Assembly: GCA_016771945.1 (NCBI GenBank)
Contig: QZLF01000006.1
Coordinates: forward strand, 1 to 64,000
Reading direction: 5' to 3'
From: Candidatus Leucobacter sulfamidivorax
GTDB taxonomy: Bacteria; Actinomycetota; Actinomycetes; Actinomycetales; Microbacteriaceae
DNA: 64,000 nt
The notes under the pieces were generated by a model. The model was not told where the DNA came from. It saw only the letters and a list, made by a program, of their open reading frames with translations, and did no database searches. Below, piece after piece: positions 35,706 to 45,186 of this stretch. The position numbers and the translations under genes were made by a program. Numbering within the stretch: the first letter of the stretch is position 1; each line of letters opens with the position of its first letter.

Positions 35706-35822
35706 TGATCGTTCGCGCGATCGGCGCGTCGGGCTTCTGCGTCGCACTCGCGGCGCGGTATCGCAACAGCGTGCACCTGCACGGGATGAGACCGCGTGCG
35801 GCCGCACGCGATTGGAGAGATC

Positions 35823-36302
35823 ATGGCAGTCAAGATCCGCCTCAAGCGCCTCGGCAAGATCCGGGCGCCCTACTACCGCATCGTCGTCGCCGACTCGCGC
35901 ACCAAGCGCGACGGCCGCGTGATCGAGGAGATCGGCAAGTACCACCCGACCGAGCACCCCTCGTTCATCGAGGTGGACAGCGACCGCGCCCAGTACTGGC
36001 TCGGCGTGGGCGCCCAGCCCACCGAGCAGGTGGCCGCGATCCTGAAGCTCACCGGCGACTGGGCCAAGTTCACCGGCGAGGGCGACACCGAGTCGAAGGT
36101 GCTGGCCCCCGAGCCCAAGCCGGTCTTCGAGGCCGACGGCTCGAAGAAGCCGGTGCTGCGCCCGAAGGCCGAGAAGCCCGCCGCGCCCGCCGAGGCCCCG
36201 GCCGAGGAGAGCGCCGAGGCTGCTGCCGAGGAGGCCGCTGAGGCTCCCGCCGCCGAGGAGACCGCCGAGGCGGCTCCGGAGGCCGGGGCGGACGAGGCCT
36301 GA
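35823..36302 (+). CDS. rpsP: 30S ribosomal protein S16
   Basis: A protein of 159 residues. The first 80 are the S16 core ([20 protein letters not shown], then [13 protein letters not shown]), which stabilises the 5' domain of 16S rRNA. The remaining 80 or so are an Ala/Glu/Pro-rich, low-complexity acidic tail, a known actinobacterial extension. The ATG at 35823 is preceded by GGAGAG. It is the first gene of rpsP-khpA-rimM-trmD, with khpA beginning two bases after its stop. Confidence 0.97.
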   Translation: MAVKIRLKRLGKIRAPYYRIVVADSRTKRDGRVIEEIGKYHPTEHPSFIEVDSDRAQYWLGVGAQPTEQVAAILKLTGDWAKFTGEGDTESKVLAPEPKPVFEADGSKKPVLRPKAEKPAAPAEAPAEESAEAAAEEAAEAPAAEETAEAAPEAGADEA

Positions 36303-36304
36303 TC

Positions 36305-36640
36305 ATGGCCTCCGCCTCACTCGCTGAAGCCCTCGAGCATCTCGTGCGGGGGATCGTCGATCACCCCGACGAGGTGCAGGTCGACAGTCGTGAGACCGGT
36401 CGCGGCGAGCTGCTCGAGGTGCGGGTGCACCCGCGCGACCTCGGCCGGGTGATCGGCCGCGGCGGCCGCACCGCCCAGTCGCTGCGCACCGTGATCGGCG
36501 CGCTCGGGGACGGCCGCCGGGTCCGGGTCGACGTGGTCGACACGGATGCCGAGGACGCCGATGCCGACCGCGCGGACGCGGGTGGGCTCGGCGCCGGCGA
36601 CATCGATCCGGTCGGCGCCGCGGTCGCCCCGCAGGCCTGA
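36305..36640 (+). CDS. khpA: KH-domain RNA-binding protein KhpA
   Basis: A protein of 111 residues: a single KH domain (1-78) with the GxxG loop in [16 protein letters not shown], followed by an Asp/Ala/Gly tail. KhpA binds RNA, often with KhpB (Jag), and affects cell elongation and sRNA biology in other bacteria. Its place between rpsP and rimM is highly conserved. Its stop TGA overlaps the ATG of rimM (TGATG). Confidence 0.95.
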   Translation: MASASLAEALEHLVRGIVDHPDEVQVDSRETGRGELLEVRVHPRDLGRVIGRGGRTAQSLRTVIGALGDGRRVRVDVVDTDAEDADADRADAGGLGAGDIDPVGAAVAPQA

Positions 36641-37212
36641 TGCCCGACTCCGCGAAGCGCGCGCAGGCTCCCCTCCCTCTGGGAAAGGGGAGCCTGCGCG
36701 TCGGCCGGCTGACCAAGCCCCACGGGCTCAAGGGCGGCCTGAAGCTCGAGCTCTACACCGACAACCCCGGGCTGCGCTTCGCGCCCGGCGAGACCTTCCA
36801 TCTCCAGGTGCCCGAGGGCTCGGAGTGGTTCGGCCGCACCGTCACGATCCGCGAGCTGCGCTGGTTCAACGAATCGCCGGTGGGCTTCTTCGACGAGGTG
36901 CCCGACCGCACCTCCGCCGAGAGCATCGTCCGGGCGATCCTCTGGATCGACGAGGAGACCGTCGAGGCCGGGACCGAGGAGAACGCCTGGTACGACCACG
37001 AGCTCGTGGGGCTCGAGGTGCGGCGCGGGGACGAGACCCTCGGGCGGATCGCCGAGGTGCGGCACTTCCCGGCGCAGGATCTGCTCGCGGTCGAGACCCC
37101 GAACGGCGTCGTGCTCGTGCCGCTGGTCGAGGCCATCGTGCCGCGCATCGACCTCGAGGCCGGGGTGGTCGAGGTGACCCCGCCGGCGGGCCTCTTCGAG
37201 GAGATCGAGTAG
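36640..37212 (+). CDS. rimM: 16S rRNA processing protein RimM
   Basis: A protein of 190 residues: an N-terminal RimM beta-barrel (about 19-100, [20 protein letters not shown]) and a C-terminal PRC-barrel (about 110-185, [11 protein letters not shown] and [21 protein letters not shown]). It assists 30S head assembly near S19. The first 17 residues before SLRVGRL are not conserved and are encoded mostly by a 14-bp-stem hairpin; no other in-frame start codon lies between. Coupled to khpA by the TGATG overlap. Confidence 0.95.
   Translation: MPDSAKRAQAPLPLGKGSLRVGRLTKPHGLKGGLKLELYTDNPGLRFAPGETFHLQVPEGSEWFGRTVTIRELRWFNESPVGFFDEVPDRTSAESIVRAILWIDEETVEAGTEENAWYDHELVGLEVRRGDETLGRIAEVRHFPAQDLLAVETPNGVVLVPLVEAIVPRIDLEAGVVEVTPPAGLFEEIE
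36660..36700 (+). promoter_or_regulatory. Strong hairpin within the 5' coding region of rimM
   Basis: CGCGCAGGCTCCCC (36660-36673) and GGGGAGCCTGCGCG (36687-36700) form a perfect 14-bp stem with a 13-base loop, starting 20 bases after the rimM ATG. It is much longer than chance would give and lies in the non-conserved leader codons. It could damp RimM translation, attenuate transcription before trmD, or be an inserted repeat. Confidence 0.6.
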
Positions 37213-37217
37213 AGCCC

Positions 37218-37943
37218 GTGCGCATCGACATCGTCACCATCTTCCCCGGGTACTTCGATGCGCTCGAGCTGTCCCTGCTCGGCAGGGCCCGGGATCGCGG
37301 GCTCCTCGACGTGCGCGTGCACGACCTGCGCGATGCGGCGCACGACCGGCACCGCACCGTCGACGACACCCCCGCCGGGGGCGGGGCGGGCATGGTCATG
37401 AAGCCGGAGCCGTGGGGCGAGATGCTCGACGGGATCCTCGCGGACGAGGCGGCGGATCCGGATCCGCTCATCGTCTTCCCCTCGCCCGCGGGAGAGGTCT
37501 TCGACCAGCGCATGGCCCGCGAGCTCGCGCACGAGCGGCACCTCGTCTTCGGCTGCGGCCGCTACGAGGGCATCGACCAGCGCGTCTTCGACGAGTACGC
37601 GGGGCGCGGCAGGGTGAGACTCGTGAGCCTCGGCGACTACGTGCTGAACGGGGGAGAGGTCGCCGCGATCGCCATGATCGAGGCCATCGGGCGCCTGCTG
37701 CCGGGCGTCGTCGGCAACCCCGAGAGCCTCGTCGAGGAGTCGCACGAGGACGGCCTGCTCGAGTACCCGAGCTACACGAAGCCCGCCGTGTGGCGGGGCC
37801 GCGAGGTGCCCCCCGTGCTGCTGAGCGGCAACCACGCCGCGGTCGCCGCCTGGCGCCGCGAGCAGTCTCTGGAGCGCACGCGCCGGGTGCGGCCCGAGCT
37901 GCTGCCGCCCGCGGCTGCGGGCGATCCTGAATCTGTGGCATAA
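37218..37943 (+). CDS. trmD: tRNA (guanine-N1-)-methyltransferase TrmD
   Basis: A protein of 241 residues of the SPOUT class. It methylates G37 of tRNAs reading CNN and CGG codons using S-adenosylmethionine, preventing frameshifts. Trefoil-knot motifs [18 protein letters not shown] and [14 protein letters not shown] are intact, as is [13 protein letters not shown] at the N terminus. The start is a GTG at 37218, five bases after the rimM stop. It ends the rpsP operon; the stop TAA is part of CATAATAG, which may double as a -10 element for the rplS leader. Confidence 0.97.
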   Translation: MRIDIVTIFPGYFDALELSLLGRARDRGLLDVRVHDLRDAAHDRHRTVDDTPAGGGAGMVMKPEPWGEMLDGILADEAADPDPLIVFPSPAGEVFDQRMARELAHERHLVFGCGRYEGIDQRVFDEYAGRGRVRLVSLGDYVLNGGEVAAIAMIEAIGRLLPGVVGNPESLVEESHEDGLLEYPSYTKPAVWRGREVPPVLLSGNHAAVAAWRREQSLERTRRVRPELLPPAAAGDPESVA

Positions 37944-37957
37944 TAGACGCTTGTGCC

Positions 37958-37994
37958 ACGGTGCGGTACTGCCGCGAGGGTCCGCAGTCACCGT
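37958..37994 (+). promoter_or_regulatory. Structured leader before rplS
   Basis: ACGGTG (37958-37963) pairs with CACCGT (37989-37994) around an inner CTGC/GCAG stem (37970-37973 with 37984-37987). The structure lies 70-100 bases before the rplS start and after a possible -10 (CATAAT, 37939-37944). Ribosomal-protein leaders of this kind often bind the encoded protein; this one is only a candidate. Confidence 0.4.
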
Positions 37995-38062
37995 GAGCGC
38001 CGACATCTTTTTCACACGATAGCGTGCGACCCGACTTGCGGCGGGCGCAGGAAGAGACAGCC

Positions 38063-38410
38063 ATGCAGAAGCTCGACCACGTCGATGCCGCCTCGCTCAA
38101 GAGCGACATCCCCGATTTCCGAGCCGGTGACACCGTCAAGGTGCACGTCAACATCGTCGAGGGCAACCGCTCGCGCGTCCAGGTGTTCCAGGGCGTCGTC
38201 ATCGCCCGTCACGGCGAGGGCGTGCGCGAGACCTTCACCGTGCGCAAGGTGAGCTTCCAGGTGGGCGTGGAGCGCAAGTTCCCCGTGCACTCGCCGGCGA
38301 TCGACCACATCGAGGTCGTCACCCGCGGCGACGTGCGCCGCGCGAAGCTGTACTACCTGCGCGGCCTCACCGGCAAGAAGGCCAAGATCAAGGAGAAGCG
38401 CGAGGTCTGA
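38063..38410 (+). CDS. rplS: 50S ribosomal protein L19
   Basis: A protein of 115 residues, the normal length. It contains the L19 core motifs [34 protein letters not shown] and the basic C terminus [17 protein letters not shown], which lies at the 30S-50S interface. The ATG at 38063 has GGAAGAG upstream; the in-frame ATG at 38024 has no site and would add non-conserved residues. It has its own leader after trmD and may be transcribed both with and apart from the rpsP operon. Confidence 0.97.
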   Translation: MQKLDHVDAASLKSDIPDFRAGDTVKVHVNIVEGNRSRVQVFQGVVIARHGEGVRETFTVRKVSFQVGVERKFPVHSPAIDHIEVVTRGDVRRAKLYYLRGLTGKKAKIKEKREV

Positions 38411-38440
38411 TCCTCCGTTCCGCATTCCGCGGGGTCGTCC

Positions 38441-38493
38441 CGTGCTTCGCGCACCGCTGCGGCGCGGCCCCAGTCGGGCCTCAGCGAAGCACG
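38441..38493 (+). terminator. Long inverted repeat between rplS and lepB
   Basis: CGTGCTTCGC (38441-38450) and GCGAAGCACG (38484-38493) are exact complements enclosing a smaller stem GGCCC/GGGCC (38466-38470 with 38476-38480). It follows the rplS stop by 30 bases. No T-run is present, so it may terminate or act as a processing site before lepB. Confidence 0.45.
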
Positions 38494-38537
38494 ATACGCT
38501 CATCTTCGATCACCGCCACCATCGCATCGGAGTCAGG

Positions 38538-39278
38538 TTGAGCCACGCTGGAGCATCGACGGCCGCGCCGCGCAGGAAAGGCCGTGGGCTCCTCGGCTTC
38601 CTGCGCGATCTCGTGGTGATCGTGGTCGTCGCGTTCCTCATCTCCTTCCTGCTGAAGACCTTCCTGGTGCGCAGCTTCTACATCCCCTCCGGGTCGATGA
38701 TGCACACGCTCGAGGTGCAGGACAAGATCCTGGTCAACCAGCTCGTCCCGCAGCCCTTCGGCGTCTCGCGCGGCGACGTGGTCGTGTTCAAGGATCCGGG
38801 CGGGTGGCTGAACCTCGCGACGGTTCCCGACCCGAGCCCGGTCGAGAAGGTGCTGCAGGCGATCGGCCTCGCCGCGGACACGAGCGCCGAGTACGTCGTG
38901 AAGCGCGTCATCGGCATCGGCGGCGACCACGTCGTCTGCTGCGACGCCGAGGGGCGCGTCACGGTGAACGACGCCCCGCTCGACGAGCCGTACGCCGTGA
39001 TCCCCGAGGGCGAGACGCGCGCCTCGGCCATCGACTTCGACGTCGTGGTGCCCGAGCACTCGGTGTGGGTGATGGGCGACAACCGCTACAGCAGCAAGGA
39101 CTCGCGCTACAACCAGGATCAGCCGGGCCGGGGCTTCGTCTCGGAGGACGAGATCGTGGGCCGTGCCTTCCTGATCAACTGGCCGCTGAGCCGGCTGTCA
39201 TGGATCGGCAGCTATCCCGAGGTGTTCGCCGAGGTGCCCGATCCCGAGACGACTCCGGTCGAGCATGGCGCGGAGTGA
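38538..39278 (+). CDS. lepB: Signal peptidase I
   Basis: A protein of 246 residues with one N-terminal membrane anchor (about 24-46) and the S26 serine protease domain outside. The catalytic Ser53 is in IPSGSMMHTL and the general-base Lys122 in YVVKRVIGIGGD; the C-terminal box MGDNRYSSKDSRYN is complete. It cleaves Sec and Tat signal peptides. The start is a TTG at 38538 with GGAG five bases upstream; there is no suitable ATG or GTG before the membrane segment. It overlaps rnhB by 14 bases. Confidence 0.95.
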   Translation: MSHAGASTAAPRRKGRGLLGFLRDLVVIVVVAFLISFLLKTFLVRSFYIPSGSMMHTLEVQDKILVNQLVPQPFGVSRGDVVVFKDPGGWLNLATVPDPSPVEKVLQAIGLAADTSAEYVVKRVIGIGGDHVVCCDAEGRVTVNDAPLDEPYAVIPEGETRASAIDFDVVVPEHSVWVMGDNRYSSKDSRYNQDQPGRGFVSEDEIVGRAFLINWPLSRLSWIGSYPEVFAEVPDPETTPVEHGAE

Positions 39279-39915
39279 CGGCGCTCCTTCGCGGGACCCG
39301 AGCCTCGAGTTCGAGCTCGAGTGCTTCGCCGCCGGGGTCGGGCTCGTCATCGGCATCGACGAGGTCGGCCGCGGGGCGATCGCAGGTCCTGTGGCCGTGG
39401 GCGCACACGCGGTGCCCGTCGGCACCTGCGACTTTCCCGACGGCCTCCGCGATTCGAAGCTGCTGAGCGAGAAGCGGCGCGAGGCGATGGCGCCGCTCGT
39501 GGTCGAGTGGGGGCTCGGGGCCGTGGGCTACGCGAGCTCGGCCGAGATCGACGAGCGCGGCATCTCGTGGGCGCTCGGGGCCGCGGGGCGCCGGGCGCTG
39601 CTCGCCCTGCACGAGGCGGGGGCCCCGGTGGCCCGGGCCGTGGTGCTCGTCGACGGCAAGCACGACTGGCTGAGCCCGGCGCTGCGGTCGCCGCTGAACG
39701 TCACCACCCGGGTGGGGGCGGATCGCGCCTGCGCCTCGGTCGCCGCGGCCTCCGTGCGCGCGAAGGTGGAGCGCGACGGGCTCATGCGCTCCGCAGACGC
39801 CAAGCACCCGGGCTACGCCTGGGCCTCGAACAAGGGCTACGGCTCGCAGGCCCACTACGAGGGGATCGCGGAGTTCGGCCTCGCGCCCCTGCATCGCCGC
39901 AGCTTCATCCACTGA
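39265..39915 (+). CDS. rnhB: Ribonuclease HII
   Basis: A protein of 216 residues that removes ribonucleotides from DNA and cuts RNA in hybrids. The catalytic pair D32/E33 is in IGIDEVGRGAIAGPVAVGA, followed by the Asp of VLVDGKHDW and the Asp of GADRACASVAAAS. The ATG at 39265 lies inside lepB, so the two are coupled. The lepB-rnhB order is conserved in actinobacteria. Confidence 0.95.
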   Translation: MARSDGAPSRDPSLEFELECFAAGVGLVIGIDEVGRGAIAGPVAVGAHAVPVGTCDFPDGLRDSKLLSEKRREAMAPLVVEWGLGAVGYASSAEIDERGISWALGAAGRRALLALHEAGAPVARAVVLVDGKHDWLSPALRSPLNVTTRVGADRACASVAAASVRAKVERDGLMRSADAKHPGYAWASNKGYGSQAHYEGIAEFGLAPLHRRSFIH

Positions 39916-39955
39916 CGGAGCGGGCGGACGGGGCTCGGAGCGCTAGGCTGGTCTG

Positions 39956-40798
39956 GTGACGCGGGGCGATGCGAACGACAGGCCGATCGGGGTGTTCGAC
40001 TCCGGCGTCGGCGGCCTCACCGTGGCGCGGGCGATCCGCGACCAGCTGCCGAACGAGTCGATGATCTACGTCGGCGACACCGCGCGCACCCCCTACGGCC
40101 CGCGCCCGATCGCCGAGGTGCGGCGCTTCGCCCTCGAGATCCTCGACGACCTCGTCGAGCAGGGCGTGAAGGCCCTCGTGATCGCCTGCAACACGGCCAG
40201 CGCCGCGATGCTGCGCGACGCCCACGAGCGCTACGACGTGCCCGTCGTGGAGGTCATCGGCCCGACCGTGCGCAGCGCCATGAGCATCACCCGCAACGGC
40301 AGGGTCGGGCTCATCGGCACCGCGGGCACCATCCAGTCGCGGGTCTACGACGACCTGTTCAGCATGCGCCCCGAGATCGAGCTCGTGGCGGCGGCCTGCC
40401 CGCGCTTCGTCGAGCTCGTCGAGGCGGGCCGCACGAGCGGCCCGGAGGTGCTCGCGCTCGCCGAGGACTACCTCGCGCCGCTCGTCGCGCTGGACATCGA
40501 CACCCTCGTGCTCGGCTGCACGCACTACCCCTTCCTGCGCGGGGCGCTCAGCCAGGTGGTCGGCCCCGGCGTCGCCCTCGTGTCGAGCGACATCGAGACC
40601 GCCGCCGAGGTCTACCGGGTGCTCACCCGCGAGGGGCTGCTGCGCGACCCCGACACGGGGGAGCCGGCCGTGCGCTACGAGGCGACCGGCGCCGACACCG
40701 CGGCCTTCGTCGAGCTGGCGCGCCGCATGCTCGGCATCGGCATCGACGCGGTCGACCACCTGCCGACCGGGGCGATCCGCCTGCCGCAGCTCGACTGA
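39956..40798 (+). CDS. murI: Glutamate racemase
   Basis: A protein of 280 residues that makes D-glutamate for peptidoglycan. Both catalytic cysteines are in place ([10 protein letters not shown] near 79 and LGCTHYPFL near 189), with the partner Asp in [13 protein letters not shown]. The GTG at 39956 is six bases after TAGGCT (39944-39949), the leaderless pattern, so it probably has its own promoter although rnhB ends only 40 bases before. Confidence 0.96.
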   Translation: MTRGDANDRPIGVFDSGVGGLTVARAIRDQLPNESMIYVGDTARTPYGPRPIAEVRRFALEILDDLVEQGVKALVIACNTASAAMLRDAHERYDVPVVEVIGPTVRSAMSITRNGRVGLIGTAGTIQSRVYDDLFSMRPEIELVAAACPRFVELVEAGRTSGPEVLALAEDYLAPLVALDIDTLVLGCTHYPFLRGALSQVVGPGVALVSSDIETAAEVYRVLTREGLLRDPDTGEPAVRYEATGADTAAFVELARRMLGIGIDAVDHLPTGAIRLPQLD

Positions 40799-40821
40799 CA
40801 CCCATCCGACCGAGGAGAGAG

Positions 40822-41559
40822 ATGACCGAGAAGACCCGAGCCGACGGGCGCACCGCCGGACAGCTGCGGCCCGTGACGATCGAGCGCGGCTGGAGCCGCC
40901 AGGCCGAGGGCAGCGCGCTCATCTCCTTCGGGGAGACCCGCGTGCTGTGCACGGCGTCGTTCACGCCGGGCGTGCCGCCGTGGCTCCGGGGGCAGGGCAC
41001 GGGCTGGGTCACGGCCGAGTACGCGATGCTGCCGCGCGCCACGAACGAGCGCAGCGCCCGCGAGTCGGTGAAGGGCAAGATCGGCGGCCGCACCCACGAG
41101 ATCTCCCGCCTCATCGGACGGAGCCTGCGGGCGGTCGTCGACACGCGGGCGCTCGGCGAGAACACGATCGTGGTCGACTGCGACGTGCTGCAGGCGGACG
41201 GCGGCACCCGCACGGCGTCGATCACGGGGGCCTACGTCGCGCTCGCCGACGCGATCGCCTGGGGGCGCGGGCGCGGGCACATCGCGAAGAGCGCGAAAGC
41301 GCTCACCGACAGCGTGGCCGCGGTCTCGGTCGGTATCGTCGACGGCGCGCCCATGACCGACCTCGCCTACGTCGAGGACGTGCGGGCCGGCACCGACATG
41401 AACGTGGTGGTGACGGGATCCGGCGGCTTCGTCGAGGTGCAGGGCACCGCCGAGGGGGTGCCCTTCAGCCGCGCCGAGCTCGACGCGCTGCTCGATCTCG
41501 CGGTGGCCTCCACGGCCGAGCTGCGCGACGCCCAGCTCGCCGCGCTCGCGGGGGAGTGA
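40822..41559 (+). CDS. rph: Ribonuclease PH
   Basis: A protein of 245 residues, a phosphorolytic 3'-to-5' exonuclease that trims tRNA 3' ends. Conserved segments include [20 protein letters not shown] (near 68), [19 protein letters not shown] (near 90, phosphate-binding Arg) and [20 protein letters not shown] (near 118). GAGGAGAG precedes the ATG. It follows murI by 23 bases and precedes rdgB by 4, forming murI-rph-rdgB, a classic actinobacterial cluster. Confidence 0.96.
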   Translation: MTEKTRADGRTAGQLRPVTIERGWSRQAEGSALISFGETRVLCTASFTPGVPPWLRGQGTGWVTAEYAMLPRATNERSARESVKGKIGGRTHEISRLIGRSLRAVVDTRALGENTIVVDCDVLQADGGTRTASITGAYVALADAIAWGRGRGHIAKSAKALTDSVAAVSVGIVDGAPMTDLAYVEDVRAGTDMNVVVTGSGGFVEVQGTAEGVPFSRAELDALLDLAVASTAELRDAQLAALAGE

Positions 41560-41563
41560 CGCC

Positions 41564-42160
41564 GTGCAGGTCGTGCTCGCCTCGCACAACGCGCACAAGC
41601 TCGAGGAGCTGCGGCGGATCCTCGCGCCCCTCGTGCCGGGCATCGAACTGCTCGGCTACGACGGGCCCGAACCCGTCGAGAGCGGCGTCACCTTCGAGCA
41701 GAACGCCCTGCTGAAGGCGCGGGCGGCGGCCGCGCACACCGGCCTGCCCGCGGTCGCCGACGACTCGGGGATCGCGGTCGACGTGCTCGGAGGCTGCCCC
41801 GGCATCTTCTCGGCGCGCTGGGCCGGACCCGCCCGCAGCGACGCCGCGAACGTCGAGCTGCTGCTGTGGCAGCTCGGAGACCTCGCCGACGCGCATCGAT
41901 CCGCGGCCTTCGTCTGCGCCGCGGCGCTCGCGCTGCCGGCCGGCGATGGCGCGGGCGACACGGTCGTGCGCGGGGAATGGCGCGGCAGCGTGCTGCGGAC
42001 CCCGGCGGGCGAGGGCGGCTTCGGCTACGACCCGGTCTTCCTGCCCGAGGGCGAGACCCGATCCGCCGCCGAGCTCGGTCCGGCCGAGAAGGACGCCGCC
42101 TCGCACCGCCGCCGCGCCTTCACCGCGCTCGCCCCGGAGATTGCACAGAGGCTCGCGTGA
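41564..42160 (+). CDS. rdgB: XTP/dITP pyrophosphatase (RdgB/HAM1)
   Basis: A protein of 198 residues that hydrolyses non-canonical purine triphosphates to keep them out of DNA and RNA. Family motifs VVLASHNAHKLEELRRIL, TFEQNALLKARAAA, VADDSGIAVDVLGG and GYDPVFLPEG are all present. The start is GTG at 41564, four bases after rph. Its stop overlaps the GTG of the large fusion gene (GTGA), so that gene is coupled to this housekeeping operon. Confidence 0.96.
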   Translation: MQVVLASHNAHKLEELRRILAPLVPGIELLGYDGPEPVESGVTFEQNALLKARAAAAHTGLPAVADDSGIAVDVLGGCPGIFSARWAGPARSDAANVELLLWQLGDLADAHRSAAFVCAAALALPAGDGAGDTVVRGEWRGSVLRTPAGEGGFGYDPVFLPEGETRSAAELGPAEKDAASHRRRAFTALAPEIAQRLA

Positions 42161-45159
42161 GCGAGCCGGGCGGCCTCGCGCGGCCCGAGGTGAGCGAGCG
42201 CGACGCCGAGACGATCGCGCGTGAGTGCTACGGGATCGAGGCGAGGGCTTCGGAGCTCGGCAGCAACCAGGATCGCAACTTCCTGCTGACGGAGCCCGAC
42301 GGGGCGCGCAGCGTGCTGCGCATCGACAATCCGGCCTTCGGCGAGGAGGCGCGCGAGGCGCAGCACGCCGCGATCGACGCCTATCTCGCGGCGGGCGTGC
42401 CGGTGGCCCGCGTGCTGCCCGGCCGGGACGGCCGGCTCACCCAGCGCTGGAACGGCTTCGCGGTGCGGCGCAGCGCCTTCGCCGAGGGCACGCCGATGAT
42501 CGAGCGCGGCTACCTCGCGCCGGTGGTGATCCGCGAGTTCGGCGCGCTCGCCGCCGCCTCGGTGAACGCGCTCGCGGGGCTCGAGCACACGGGTCTCGAC
42601 CGCCCGCAGATGTGGGACATGCGCGTCGCGCATGCGGAGACGCTGCGGCTTGCCCCGGCGATCGCCGACGGGGCGCTGCGCGAGCGGGTGCTGCGCGCCG
42701 CCGACGAGGCGTGCGAGGCTCTGCGGCCCCTCGCCGACGCCCTGCCCGTGCAGGCGATCCACGGCGACCTGACGGACGACAACGTGATGGGGAGCCCCGG
42801 CGACGACGCACGGCTGCACCCCCGCACGGTGCTCGACCTCGGCGACCTCGGCTCGGGCTGGCGTGCGGCCGAGCTCGCCGTCACGGTGAGCTCCCTGCTG
42901 CACCACGAGCCGGATCGCCCGCTGCGCGTCCTCGAGGCGATCGAGGCGTTCCACGCCGACGCCCCGCTGAGCGCGGCCGAGGCGCGCGCCGTGTGGCCGC
43001 TCGTGGCCCTGCGCGCGGCCCTCCTCGTTGCGAGCGGCTGGCGGCAGCTCGAGATCGACGGGGCGAACGACTACGCGCGCGAGCGGATCGCGGGGGAGCA
43101 GGCGATCTTCGACGCCGCCACGCGCTACCCGCTCGCCGAGATGACCGAGCAGGTGCTCGCCGTGCTCGGCTACCAGGGGGTCGCCCACCGCGCCGGGCTG
43201 AGGCTCCAGCCGGCGCCGGCCGTCGAGGGAGCGGGGTCGCCGCCGCTGCGCGCCCTGATCCCCGACCTCGCCGGAGCGGTCGCGATCCTCGACCCCGGCG
43301 TGGAGAGCGAGGAGCTCGACGCCGGCCGGTGGCTCTCTCCCCAGGAGACCGGTCGCATGGTCGCGCGCGCGTTCGCCGCTGGGGCCGACGCCGCCGTGCT
43401 CCCCTACGGCGTCTACCGTCTCACGCGCACCCGGGTCGATTCCGCCGATGCCGCGGAGACCTGGCCGCTCGACGCCGAGATCGCCGTCCGCTCCGGGGGC
43501 CGGAACGCCGTGACCGCCCCCGTTCCCGGCCGGGTGCTGAGCGCGGAGCGCGGCGAGGTCTCCCTCGAGCTGACCGGCGGCTGGCGGTTGCGCATCTCGG
43601 GCATCACGCCCGCGATCCCGCCCGGCGCGGAGATCGCCGCGGGCGCGGTGCTCGGCCATCTCCCCGCTTCCGAGCTGGCGAGGCACATCGCCGTCGGCCT
43701 GCGTCGGAAGGACGCCCCCGAGATCCCGCCGGCGGCGCGGTGGGGGCCCGCGTTCGTCGCCCCCGAGCGCGTGCCCGCCTGGCGGCGCTTCACCCGCGAT
43801 CCGGCGGCCGTCCTCGGCATCGAGCCCCGCGCCCAGCGCGACGAGGCCGGCGACGAGCTGCTGCGCCGCGAGCGGATCTTCGCGAGCGCCCAGGAGCGCT
43901 ACTACGAGCGTCCCATGCAGGTGCAGCGCGGCTGGCGGCACCACCTCGTCGACACCACGGGCCGCAGCTATGTCGACATGGTGAACAACGTCTCCGGCCT
44001 CGGCCACGGGCACCCGGGCGTGGCCGAGGCGGTGGGCCGGCAGATCCGGCTGCTGAACACCAACTCGCGCTTCCTCTACCGGGAGCTCGCCGAGTACAGC
44101 GAGCGACTGCTCGCGCTGCTGCCCGAGGCCGCACGGGCGGACGGGGAGGGGCGCGAGGCGCTCGACACCGTGCTGCTCGTCAACAGCGGCTCGGAGGCTG
44201 TCGACCTCGCGCTGCGCCTCGCCCAGGCGGCGACCGGACGCAGGACCGTGGTGGCCCTGCGCGAGGCCTACCACGGCTGGACGATGGCGTCGGACGCCGT
44301 GACGACGAGCGCCTACGACAACCCGTACGCGCTCGAGAACCGCCCCGAGTGGGTGCACGTCGCCGATGTGCCGAACCGCTATCGCGGCAGCCACCGGGGC
44401 GAGGGGACGGGACCGCGCTATGCCGCGGATCTCGGCCGGGACCTCGGGGCGCTCGCCGCCGCGGGTCGCCCCGCCGCGGCCTTCATCTGCGAGTCGGTGC
44501 TCGGCAACGCCGGCGGCGTGCTGCTGCCGGAGGGGTACCTGGCCGAGGTCTACGCGGGGGTGCGCGCGGCCGGAGGCCTGTGCATCGCCGACGAGGTGCA
44601 GGTGGGCTTCGGGCGGATGGGCAGGGCGTTCTGGGGCTTCGAGCTGTCGGGCGTGCTGCCGGACGTCGTGGCCATCGCGAAGCCCATGGGTAACGGGTTC
44701 CCGATCGGCGGCGTGATCACCTCGAAGCGGATCGCCGACGCGCTCGCGACGCAGGGCCAGTTCTTCTCCTCCGCCGGCGGCAATCCCCTCAGCTGCCGCG
44801 CGGGCCTCGCCGTGCTCGACGCAATGGCGGCCGAGGGGCTGCAGGAGAACGCGCGGGTAGTGGGGGAGCGACTGAAGCGGGGCTTCGAGGCGCTGGCGGA
44901 TCGCCACCGGATCGTCGGTCCGATCCACGGCGAGGGGCTCTACCTCGGCGTCGAGCTCGTGCGCGATCGGGGGACCATGGAACCCGCGAAGGAGGAGGCC
45001 GCCGCGATCTGCGAGCGCCTGCGCGAGCTCGGCGTGATCGTGCTCACCACCTCCGAGCGCTCGAACGTGCTGAAGGTGAAGCCGCCGCTCACCCTGAGCG
45101 AGGAGAGCGCCGATTTCGTGCTCGCGCAGCTGGAGCGCGTGCTGGCCGAGGGGTGGTAG
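42157..45159 (+). CDS. Fusion: APH-type kinase / M23-like domain / class III aminotransferase-fold (phospho-lyase-like)
   Basis: A protein of 1000 residues with three parts. Residues 20-330 are an aminoglycoside/choline-kinase-like domain with the catalytic loop IHGDLTDDNVM (H202, D204, N209) and metal motif LDLGDLGSGW. Residues about 375-545 are a degenerate M23-peptidase-like barrel (GRNAVTAPVPGRVLSAERG). Residues about 560-1000 are a class III PLP enzyme with K842 in AIAKPMGNG and LNTNSRFLY near 633-641, wording shared with ammoniophospholyases (AGXT2L). Known relatives phosphorylate hydroxylysine or use phosphoethanolamine and then eliminate phosphate and ammonia, so kinase plus lyase on one amino alcohol is the likely function. 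The GTG overlaps the rdgB stop. Confidence 0.85.
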   Translation: MSEPGGLARPEVSERDAETIARECYGIEARASELGSNQDRNFLLTEPDGARSVLRIDNPAFGEEAREAQHAAIDAYLAAGVPVARVLPGRDGRLTQRWNGFAVRRSAFAEGTPMIERGYLAPVVIREFGALAAASVNALAGLEHTGLDRPQMWDMRVAHAETLRLAPAIADGALRERVLRAADEACEALRPLADALPVQAIHGDLTDDNVMGSPGDDARLHPRTVLDLGDLGSGWRAAELAVTVSSLLHHEPDRPLRVLEAIEAFHADAPLSAAEARAVWPLVALRAALLVASGWRQLEIDGANDYARERIAGEQAIFDAATRYPLAEMTEQVLAVLGYQGVAHRAGLRLQPAPAVEGAGSPPLRALIPDLAGAVAILDPGVESEELDAGRWLSPQETGRMVARAFAAGADAAVLPYGVYRLTRTRVDSADAAETWPLDAEIAVRSGGRNAVTAPVPGRVLSAERGEVSLELTGGWRLRISGITPAIPPGAEIAAGAVLGHLPASELARHIAVGLRRKDAPEIPPAARWGPAFVAPERVPAWRRFTRDPAAVLGIEPRAQRDEAGDELLRRERIFASAQERYYERPMQVQRGWRHHLVDTTGRSYVDMVNNVSGLGHGHPGVAEAVGRQIRLLNTNSRFLYRELAEYSERLLALLPEAARADGEGREALDTVLLVNSGSEAVDLALRLAQAATGRRTVVALREAYHGWTMASDAVTTSAYDNPYALENRPEWVHVADVPNRYRGSHRGEGTGPRYAADLGRDLGALAAAGRPAAAFICESVLGNAGGVLLPEGYLAEVYAGVRAAGGLCIADEVQVGFGRMGRAFWGFELSGVLPDVVAIAKPMGNGFPIGGVITSKRIADALATQGQFFSSAGGNPLSCRAGLAVLDAMAAEGLQENARVVGERLKRGFEALADRHRIVGPIHGEGLYLGVELVRDRGTMEPAKEEAAAICERLRELGVIVLTTSERSNVLKVKPPLTLSEESADFVLAQLERVLAEGW

Positions 45160-45186
45160 GCCGAGGGGTGGCAGGTCGAGCGGCGC

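Noticed and set aside
42025..44928. A 967-codon open frame opposite the kinase/aminotransferase fusion
   Set aside because: It is antisense to a gene with clear catalytic motifs, and lacks motifs of its own.
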